DNA from: Aegilops tauschii subsp. strangulata
Lineage: Eukaryota; Streptophyta; Magnoliopsida; Poales; Poaceae
Assembly: GCF_002575655.3 (NCBI RefSeq)
Contig: NC_053037.3
Span: 148,005,207-148,069,206 of the forward strand
Direction: 5' to 3'
DNA length: 64,000 nt
Part shown: positions 54,670 through 64,000 of the stretch, in pieces
Numbering within the stretch: position 1 is the stretch's first letter
How the letters are laid out: every line of letters starts with the position of its first letter
Position numbers and translations under genes: made by a program
The notes under the pieces: generated by a model
What the model was told of the DNA's origin: nothing
Database searches by the model: none
What the model saw: the letters and a program-made list of their open reading frames with translations, nothing else

Positions 54670-56738
54670 AGCATCCCCAAGCTTAATTCCTGCTCGTCCT
54701 CGAGTAGGTAAATGATAAAAACAGAATTTTTGATGTGGAATGCTACCTAGCATATTTCTAAATATAATTTTCTTTATTGTGGCATGAATGTTCAGATCCA
54801 AATGATTCAAAATAAAAGTTCATATTGACATAAGAAATAATAATACTTCAAGCATACTAATAAAAGTAATCATGTCTTCTCAAAATAGCATGGCTAAAGA
54901 AAGTTATCCCTACAAAATCATATAGTCTGGCTAAGCTCTATCTTCATCACACAAAGTATTTAATCATGCACAACCCCGATGACAAGCCAAGCAATTGTTT
55001 CATACTTTAGTAATCTCAAACTTTTTCAATCTTTCACGCAATACGTGAGCGTGAGCCATGGACATAGCACTTATGTGGAATAGGATGGTGGTTGTGGAGA
55101 AGACAAAAAGGAGGAAGATAGTCTCACATCAACTAGGCGTATCAACGGGCTATGGAGATGCCCATTAATAGATATCAATGTGAGTGAGTAGGGATTGCCA
55201 TGCAACAGATGCACTAGAGCTATAAATATATGAAAGCTCAACAAGAGAAACTAAGTGCGTGTGCATCCAACTCGCTTGCTCACGAAGACCTAGGACATTT
55301 TGAGGAAGCCCATCATTGGAATATACAAGCCAAGTTCTATAATGAAAATTCCCACTAGTATATGAAAGTGACAACATAGGAGACTCTCTGTCATGAAGAT
55401 CATGGTGCTACTTTGAAGCACAAGTGTGGTAAAAAGGATAGTAGCATTGTCCCTTCTCTCTTTTCTCTCATTTTTTGGTGGGCTTCTTTGGCCTCTTTTT
55501 TTATTAAGTCCGGAATCTCATCCCGACTTGTGGGGGAATCATAGTCCCCATCATCCTTTCCTCACTGGGACAATGCTCTAGTAATGAAGATCATCACACT
55601 TTTATTTATTTACAACTCAATACTTAGAACAAGATATGACTCTATATGAATGCCTCCGGTGGTGTACCGGGATATGCAATGAGTCAAGAGTGACATGTAT
55701 GAAATTATGAAGGTGGCTTTTCCACACATACGATGCCATCTACATGATCATGCAAAGAGCAATATGACAATGATGATGCGTGTCATATGAACAGAACGGT
55801 GGAAAGTTGCATGGCAATATATCTTGGAATGGCTATGGAAATGCCATAATAGGTAGGTATGGTGGCTGTTTTGAGGAAGGTATATGGTGGGTGTATGGTA
55901 CCGGCGAAAGTTGCACGGCACAAGAGAGGCGAGCAATGGTGGAAGGGTGAGAATGCGTATAATCCATGGACTCATCATTAGTCAAAAGAACTCATATACT
56001 TATTGCAAAAAATCTAAAAGTCATCAAAAACCAAGCACTACGCGCATGCTCCTAGGGGGATAGATTGGTAGGAAAAGACCATCGCTCGTCCCCGACCGCC
56101 ACTCATAAGGAAGACAATCAATAAATAAATCGTGCTCCGACTTCATCACAAAGCGGTTCACCATACGTGCATGCTACGGGAATCACAAACTTCAACACAA
56201 GTACTCTTTAAATTCATAATTACCCAACTAGCATGACTCTAATATCACTACCTCCATATCTCAAAACAATTATCAAGTATCAAATTGATCATAGCATCCA
56301 ATTCACTTTCTATGATAGTTTTTATTATACCCACCTTGGATGCCTACCATTCTAGGACCAATTTTATAACCATAGCAAATACCATGCTGTTCTAAAAGAC
56401 TCTCAAAATAATATAAGTTAAGCATGGGAGACTAGCAATTTCTACAAAATTAAGCCACCGCCGTGCTCTAAAAGATATAAGTGAAGCACTAGAGCAAAAA
56501 CTATTTAGCTCAAAAGATATAAGTGAAGCTCATAGAGTATTCTAATAAATTATAATCAAGTGGGCTTCTCCCAAAAGGTGTGTACAGAAAGGATGATTGT
56601 GGCAAACTAAAAAGCAAAGACTAATATCATACAAGATGCTCCAAGCAAAACACATATCATGTGGTGAATAAAAATATAGCTCCAAGTAAAGTTACCGATA
56701 AAAGAAGACGAAAGAGGGGATGCCTTCCCGGGGTGTGA
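54670..56738 (-). mobile_element. Internal region of the LTR retrotransposon, interrupted
   Basis: Non-coding sequence upstream of the 3' LTR on the minus strand. No gag or pol motif is visible, so the element is probably non-autonomous or this is a long untranslated part. It is cut at CTTCCCGGGG by the LTR that starts at 56739; the rest of the element should lie beyond the window. Confidence 0.7.
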
Positions 56739-59700
56739 CGCCCCCGATTTGACCGTACACTAATCATGCACGCAAATGTGTACGATCAAGATCAAGGACT
56801 CACGGGAAGATATCACAACACAACTCTAAAACATAAATAAGTCATACAAGCATCATAATACAAGCCAGGGGCCTCGAGGGCTCGAATACAATTGCTCGAT
56901 CATAGACGAGTCAGCGGAAGCAACAATATCTGAGTACAGACATAAGTTAAACAAGTTTGCCTTAAGAAGGCTAGCACAAACTAGGATACAGATCGAACGA
57001 GGCACATGCCTCCTGCCTGGGATCCTCCTAACTACTCTTGGTCGTCGTCAGCGGGCTGCACGTAGTAGTAGGCACCTCCAGTGTCGTAGGAGTCGTCGTC
57101 GACGGTGGCGTCTAGCTCCTGGACTCCAGCATCTGGTTGCGACAACCAGGTAGAAAGGAAAGGGGAAAAAGAGGGGGAAAGGCAACCGTGAGTACTCATC
57201 CAAAGTACTCGCAAGCAAGGAGCTACACTACATATGCATGGGTATATGTGTAAAGGCATATCAGTGGACTGAACTGCAGAATGCCAGAATAAGAGGGGGA
57301 TAGCTAATCCTGTCGAAGACTACGCTTCTGGCCATCTCCATCTTGCAGCATGTAGAAGAGAGTAGATTGAAGTCCTCCAAGTAGCATCGTATAGCATAAT
57401 CCTACCCGGCGATCCCCTCCTCGTCGCCCTGTTAGAGAGCGATCACTGGGTTGTATCTGGCACTTGGAAGGGTGTATTTTATTCAGTATCCGGTTCTAGT
57501 TGTCATAAGGTCAAGGTACAACTCCGGTTCGTCCTTTTACCGAGGGACACGGCTATTCGAATAGATAAAATTCCCTGCAGGGGTGCACCACATAACCCAA
57601 CACGCTCGGTCCCATTTGGCCGGACACACTTTTCTGGGTCATGCCTGGCCTCGGAAGATCAACACGTCACAGCCCCACCTAGGCTCAGCAGAGAGGTCAA
57701 CACGCCGGTCTAAATCCTATGCGCGCAGGGGTCTGGGCCCATCGCCCATTACACACCTGCACGTTGCGAGGGCGGCCGGAAGCAGACCTAGCCTAGCAGG
57801 CGTTCCAGTCCAATCCGGCGCGCGCCGCTCCGTCACTGATGTCAAGAAGAGCTTCGGCTGATACCACGACGTTGGGATACCCATAACTACTCCCGCGTAG
57901 ATGGTTAGTGCGTATAGACCAAATGGCCAGACTCAGATCAAATACCCAGAACTCGTTATGCGTGTTATTTATCCACGAACGCCGACCAGGGCCAGGCCCA
58001 CCTCTCTCCTAGGTGGTCTCAACCTACCCTGTCGCTCCGCCATAAAGTAACCGTCGGGGGCCGTCAGGAACCCAGGCCCACCTCTACCGGGATGGAGCCA
58101 CCTGTCCTTTCAGCCCCCTCATCAGAATCACTTGCGGGTACTCAACGAGCCGACCCGACTTTAGTCACCACCCGTGATCACCTCCCGAAGTGATCATGAC
58201 CCAGTAGTATAGCATGGCAGACGGACAAGAGTATAGGGCCTCTGATGGAACACTAGCATCCTATACTAAGCAGTAGGATAGCAGGTAAGGGTAACAACTG
58301 TAGCAACAATGACAGGCTATGCATCAGGATAGGATTAACGGAAAGCAGTAACATGCTACACTACTCTAATGCAAGCAGTATAGAGAAGAATAGGCGATAT
58401 CTGGTGATCAAGGGGGGGCTTGCCTGGTTGCTCAGACAAGAAGGAGGGGTCGTCGGTGACGTAGTCGACCACAGGGGCAGCATCGGTCTCGGGGTCTACC
58501 GGAGAGAAGAGGGGAAGAAACAGTAAATACAATGCAAACATAAGCATGACGATGCGTGGCATGACAATGAGCATTGCTAGGTGTGCCCTAACGCGGCAGT
58601 AGGTGGTACCGGCGAAGGGGGGAACATCCGGGAAAGTATTCCCGATGTTTCGCGTTTTTGGACAGATGAACCGGAGGTGAAATGTTACAGGTTCACTATG
58701 CTAGGGACGCGTGGCAGACGAACGGGCTGCGTATCTGGATTCATCTCGTCGTTTTGAGCAACTTTCATGTACAAAGTATTTTCATCCGAGCTACGGTTTA
58801 TTTTATATGAATTTTAAAATATTTAAATTAATTTCTGGAATTTATTTAATTATTTAATATATACATTATCTGAAACAGTGTTGTGATGACATCAGCATGA
58901 CATCATGCTGACGTCAGCAGTCATCTGACATGTGGGTCCCACATGTCATAGACTGATTAGGGTAATTAGGGTTAACTAATTAATTAACTATTAATTAAAT
59001 TAACTAATTAATTAGATTAATCTAAACAGGGTTAATTAACTAATTAATTAATTATTTTTATTTTTACTTTTATTTTTATTTTCTTTATTTATTCATTTAT
59101 TAATTTTTATTAGTTAATTTATTATTATTATTATTAATTCTTTTTTATTAAACGTTCTGGGGTCGGGCCCCACATGTCTGTGGCCCCGGGGGCCTAGTGG
59201 GTTTGCGGGCGCAGGGTGCGGGCGTGCGGGTGTGGTGCCCGTGCCTGAGTCCGACCACCGGCGCGACCGTGGAGAGGCCGGCCGGCCGGAGCGCGCGGGT
59301 GCCAGAGGCGCGGGCGCCAGAGGACAGCGGTGGCGGCGACGGCTTGGCCGGAGCAGAACCGCGACAGGGATGGGCAGCGGCGGCCACGCGCGGCCATGAG
59401 CGCGTGTGGGAGCGAGGGTGCGGGGCGAGGCCACAGTGAGGCGCGCGGCTGGTCGGGATCGGACGCAGGCGTTGCCGCACGTCGACTGGTGGCGGTGGCT
59501 TGGCCGGGGACGGCCAGAGTCGACGTCGGGGATGGGCGACGCGGTGGCCGAAGCTCGTACACGGACGGTCATGGCCACGACGCGGTGAGCGCGGGCGGGG
59601 GACGGCGAGCAGGAAAAGGGGAAGGAGAGGAGGGGCGCGGCTCACGGCGGGGTTGTAGGGCACGGGGTAGTGGGCGCGGGGTGGAGGTCGAGGACGACGC

Positions 59701-60522
59701 GACGGAGACGAGGCGCAGCCGCGTGCATCGACGGTGTCGGGGAGGCGGAGTCGAGGTAGCTTCGGGCGAGGTCCAACCATGGCGAGCGGCGAGGGGCAGG
59801 CGCAGGGTCGGGGTGCGCCGTGCGGGAGGAGACGGAGAGGCGCGCAGATGAGGTGGCTTGGGGCGGCGGCGAGGTGGTCGGGGCTCGCTGCCCCGATCTC
59901 GATCCAGACGGGATCGGGTGAGGGAGGGGGAGTGGGGAAAGTGTCGGTGGAGTGGGTGGGGGTGAGGGGATAAGGGAGGCCGGTTGGGCCAGGGTGGAGC
60001 TGGGCCAGGTGGGTCGGAGTGGGCGTTTCGGCCGGGGGGGATGGTGCTGGCCGGCTGGGCCGCTTGGCCTAGTTGGCCAGGGGGGTTCCTTTCATTTTTT
60101 TTTGTGTTTCTTTTCTGTTTTATTTTAGTTACATTTTATTTTAGTTTTGTAAAATGCCAAATGAGCACCTAAATTAGTATTACTAATTAGTCCACTGCCA
60201 CAATTAACTTGGCACCTAAAATAAAATATTTTGTAATTGTTTAGTATTTAAAGTATTTAAATAATAGTTTTGCTACTGTTTTATTACCATTTGAATATTT
60301 GAACATTTTATAAAAGTGTGGTTCTCCACCATAATTACCTACACATTATTTGGCACAACCCGAACATTTTAGTTTTAAAGTTTGAAAACTTTTGTTGTTT
60401 GCCTTTTATTGAATTTTGAATTTGAATTGGTTTTTGAACTAACGCGGGATTAACTACAGTGACAGAGGTGACGTGGCATCAATAGCAAGGAATTACTGTA
60501 GTCTAATTATCCGGGCGTCACA
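56739..60522 (-). mobile_element. 3' LTR of a nested minus-strand retrotransposon, 3784 bp
   Basis: The plus-strand ends are TGTGACGCCC (56739) and GGGCGTCACA (60522), a 10-bp terminal inverted repeat. On the minus strand it is preceded by GTAGTGGAGGAGAAT, a polypurine tract directly next to the LTR start, so this is the 3' LTR and the body lies to the right. The inside has an AT-rich run of TTAATTAACTAATTAATTAA type at 58970-59060 and a very GC-rich zone at 59160-60060. Large open frames in the GC-rich zone (for example 59148-59780) have no family features. Length and ends fit a Ty3/gypsy-type family. Confidence 0.85.
57032..57215 (-). other. Palindrome plus short acidic frame in the nested LTR
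   Basis: On the minus strand GAGTACTTTGGATGAGTACTC near 57210 (written here as GAGTACTTT and GATGAGTACTC) is followed by CAC, a C/T-rich stretch and CAACCAG. A frame DAGVQELDATVDDDSYDTGG then leads to PADDDQE and stops TAG at 57032. The order matches the solo LTR at 24472-24571. The pyrimidine-rich stretch plus CCAG looks like a 3' splice site. Confidence 0.45.
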
Positions 60523-63500
60523 ATTCTCCTCCACTACAAGAAATCTCGTCCCGAGATTTAAGAGGGGTGTAAGGGGGAAAGTTCTGGTTACGAAAGTCTA
60601 ATGGATCTTCTTGTCTTTGGTTGCTCTCCTCGAAGAGGTCGATCCATAGCATTGATGTCTTCAGTCCTATGCCTCAATGCATCATGATGAAATTGTCGTC
60701 CTTCCTTCAGGATCTCCATCGTACTTACGAAAGAATAAAGGGTGGTTATTCTGTAAGAACGGACCTTTGCAAGGTTGACTACCTGGTAGTTCACAGCGGG
60801 GAAGGAGGCGAAAAGTAACTCTCGAATTGAAACTTAAGAAAATATCAAGAGCAAGGTAAGGAGGTATCATGGGAAGTTTCGAGCAGGCAGACAATCGTTC
60901 GATGCCTGAAACAAAGTGTGAAAGGGGTTCAAAGCAATCGGAATAAGTATTATGTCTGATGCCAGTATAGGTCAGTAGGACGGTGGTCCGTGAATTACAT
61001 ACGAGGCCATGCGCGATGAATAAATTTGGGAACAGGGGGTGCACAGGAGAGTCAGGTTTCGATCCTGTGGAACTGTGGGTTATGGGCCCACCATGTGGGT
61101 TAAAAGTAGGAAGGGCGGTGACATCTTGCACGATCATGATAGCAAGGCATGTCAGAGGGTAGCCTGTCAGTTATATGTCAGCAACATCGTCGGTACCAAG
61201 GGCGAGGGACGAAGAGAACCATTTTCCTGCTCGTTGAAACGAGGCGGACCATTAGGCAAAGTTCTCGTCCATCGGTGGTTACCGAAAATATGATTATCAG
61301 ATTAAACAGAAGAATGGAAAGGAAAATGTGTTTAAACACATATTTCAAGGGTATATCCTTCCCAAGGACAAGCTGAGCATGATATCCATGACAGGATATA
61401 ATGTAGAAAACTCTTTAGGTAGGGGAGAGAAATTTCATGACATTACCCTTACAACGGTGTTTGGATAATTGAGCAGGGAACACTTAGCATTGGGCTTCAA
61501 ATGTTCCTGTTGAAAATCGGAGTACCATAGACATGCTTCGAGATAGCATTGACATGGTCATTAGGTAAGATCAGGCTATGGATACACAAAGGATCCATCA
61601 GGAACAACTTATAGAGTATGTCTTACAATTTCCTCATGGAAGAATAGCTAACCTTGCTAAAAAGGGAAAATTTATAACAATAGGTCCTCCGGCTAGGTGG
61701 GTTAGGCATGACATTACCTTATCGGGTCATAAATAGACCAATGTTGTAACTCTTGGAAATATGTTCCAACCATCATATTTGACTGAGATTCAGATCTGAT
61801 TGGTGTCAGGATAACTCAGACTCAGGATGCCTGAGGAGAAAGGTGCAACACAAATTGTCCAAACGACATCGAAGATTCTCGGGAGATGAACTATGGAAGC
61901 GAGTTCCGAAACAAGAGTCCATCAGTATACCAACGAGAGGATGAGGAGGTGGCTGATTGACTCAGCGACAATCCATTGAGATTTCCAAAAGATGGATTTC
62001 CACAACTATGTGACCAAGGAGATAACATTAGCTAGATCGAATGATATAATGAGGTATGCTCGAGGAAAACATACCCAATTAAACATTGGTTGAAAGGTGC
62101 ACCCGAAATATGGGATGGGTTGCACGACCAACGTCGGAATGGTGATTCAATAATCAATAGTCTAAGAATGAACAGCCGACCATTGACTTCAAAGCAATAG
62201 GGTTGCTAGAAGTTTTAAAATCCGAACAACACAGTTCACCTGTTGGTATCCCGGTTAGAATCAACACGTGAACCTGGAAATGAATGGAGATGGCGAGAAG
62301 TATTACTATATCAGGAATTCTTAAGAGGTGGGGCAATCCTCACAACATCCTTGACATCAAAGATGGTAATACTCCATGGTAGAACATAACATAGGTTGGA
62401 TAGCAGGGAAGTCAAGATACAACACAAAATATGAACAAGTTTGTGTTGGGGGGAAGGCAAGAATGTTGTCGATGATAACACAATTCATCGAGGGGCAAGG
62501 ATGGTATTTCTCATCCTGAATTTCGACACGCAACTTGGAAGAAGTCAAATTGTTGACAATGATCACGACAAATTTGTCGAGAGGTTTTCAAGAAGACGAA
62601 ATTGATCGACGATGACATCAAGTCAAAGGAATGATGAAAGCGAAAGGTTATTGGAACCATGGGTACGACACAAACTCGAAATCAAGCTTGTTGTTCAAGG
62701 TGAAATGATATGACGAGAAAGATCGACGTAAGCTTAGCTCATCGTCGAAAGTCGTGCTTTGGGATTAAGGACCAGGTAGCACACAGCTGAAAAGTTGCAC
62801 GATATTGATGTAGCCAATCAGGCTAGGAATGACGTGATCGGGTACAAACTCATAAGTAAAGAAGATTACTAAGAGTTGTTTAATCGCAGTGCGGACTCGA
62901 TTCAGTTATCGGTGGTTTTGAGTGTTTAATAACTCAGAGCCCGTGAAAAATTGGAATCAATGAGAATGTAGTACTTGATGGAGAACTCATAAGAAGTTAT
63001 GCAGTTTCGTGATAATCTCGAGATACCAGGGGGTAATACTCAAAGACATATCAAAGTAGAGGTCGGACTGGGGTATTGCTCTGCAGAAGACAAGTGCTTA
63101 AACTTGCCCGAGAAATGGGATCTAAGAAGAACATATGGTCGGAATCACGATCGCAAGGGATCAACTCACAGATACAAGATGATATTATATCAATGAAATA
63201 GTTATTATTACAAGAAGCTTCTATGGTAGGATCTACATCGTGTCCATGGGCATGACACAAAGTTCAAGGTCGACTCCCACTTCTTCAATGTATAACCTTC
63301 CATTCACCTCTCACTTTCGAAGAAGTTGTAGTGTTGAAATTTTACCTAGCAAAATACCAGAAGAGTATGACTCATGAAAACTTTCGAGTTCACACATATT
63401 AAGGAAGGCATAGGTTCAACCCGTTAGGGTATCGTGGAAACATATACCACAAGCTTCAATAGTAAATACCACCAGCTTGAAAACAAAGCATGGTTGAGAA

Positions 63501-64000
63501 AACAGAGGATACAATTTAGCAAAGGCTTTATATATCCGTGGAAAGGCTCACAAGGATATTGAATATGAAGGACATTGTCGGATAAAATCCAACAAAGGAT
63601 CTGGTAGTCCATAAAGGATCTGATGCGAGTATCGGCACAAAACCAGAGCAAGAAACAATGCAAAGACATTGAATTATAGAAACAACTGACTAAATCAGAG
63701 CTCAATTGCAAAGGAATTATGATTTCCAAATCAAGGGATCACAAGAAACGCTCTGATTAAGGATGGATAAGTTGAATAGCCTTAGGGGTACAATCGACGG
63801 TAATTTGATTGGTCGAGAACCAACTCATGTTTAATATGACATCTGAGCCGGAAGAATGAATTCTAGGCTCTGATTGAGGATTGCGAGCATTCGCAACAAA
63901 TTGAATCAACGGACTCAAAATGATAATGACAAGAGATGCCAATAAGATTTAGACTTATGGGATTAACCATAATGCAAGCAAGTAAGAATTTCAAGAGCAA
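60523..64000 (-). mobile_element. Internal region of the nested retrotransposon, runs off the window
   Basis: The sequence to the right of the LTR continues on the minus strand as the 3' part of the element body. No reverse transcriptase, integrase or other motif was found in any frame; only short frames exist (up to about 150 codons at 60682-61137, no features). It is either a long 3' untranslated part or decayed coding sequence. The 5' LTR and target duplication should lie past 64000. Confidence 0.65.

Noticed and set aside
59114..59973. Large overlapping open frames on both strands in the nested LTR
   Set aside because: They lie in a very GC-rich LTR segment, are Arg/Pro/Gly-rich in every frame and have no domain.
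60682..61137. 151-codon minus-strand frame in the nested retrotransposon body
   Set aside because: No gag, protease, reverse transcriptase or integrase motif, and the position is just inside the 3' LTR.

Overview
The window looks like nuclear DNA of a grass of the wheat tribe (Triticeae). The grounds are very dense nested transposons with exact footprints, MITEs that begin CTCCCTCC, CACTA elements of Triticeae style, short introns with GT-AG borders, and plant-only protein families (DUF295/KIB1-4 propeller, F-box/LRR/FBD, AP2/ERF, B3). No rRNA, tRNA, CRISPR array or prokaryotic operon was seen. The species and subgenome cannot be told from the sequence alone.

Layout. 1-12.8 kb: an 84-bp tandem array, a broken DUF295 gene (copy A), a frameshifted proline-rich ORF, a 5.8-kb array of about 11.6 units of 503 bp, an AP2/ERF-like gene and a damaged B3-like gene. 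Much of this resembles the inside of a large CACTA-type element, but no terminus was found for it. 12.8-18.6 kb: an older transposon remnant split by a complete CACTA element (13831-17868, 3-bp target duplication TAA) that carries an apparently intact four-exon B3-like gene. 18.6-30 kb: one terminus of another CACTA element, a 111-bp GGCCCA-rich array, scattered minus-strand exons, an 830-bp tandem duplication, a solo LTR (20915-24964) inserted in the first duplicate, and a Mutator-type foldback element (26618-27470).

30-49.3 kb is the most gene-like part: a CT-rich tandem duplication, an F-box/LRR/FBD gene with a probable one-base deletion, an intact-looking unknown 186-aa ORF behind a TATA box and a long hairpin, two more DUF295 pseudogenes in a 1.9-kb segmental duplication (copies B and C), a weak two-exon hypothetical gene, and a frameshifted coiled-coil ORF. 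49.5-53.1 kb holds a palindromic MITE and a 0.72-0.76-kb triplication. 53.1-64 kb is a minus-strand LTR retrotransposon (3' LTR and part of its interior) interrupted by a second minus-strand LTR retrotransposon with a 3.8-kb LTR, which runs off the window.

The three DUF295 copies can be ordered by their lesions. B and C share a nonsense codon that A lacks, so B and C come from a duplication of an already broken gene, and each then gained its own further lesions. The transposon-borne genes are a theme of their own: two B3-like genes and one AP2/ERF-like gene sit in transposon context, and the B3-like gene in the CACTA element keeps a full open frame over four exons. I see no new defence or metabolic system. 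The best leads are the CACTA-carried B3-like gene, the higher-order 503-bp array, the matching acidic-peptide module in two unrelated LTRs, and the hairpin next to the 186-aa gene.
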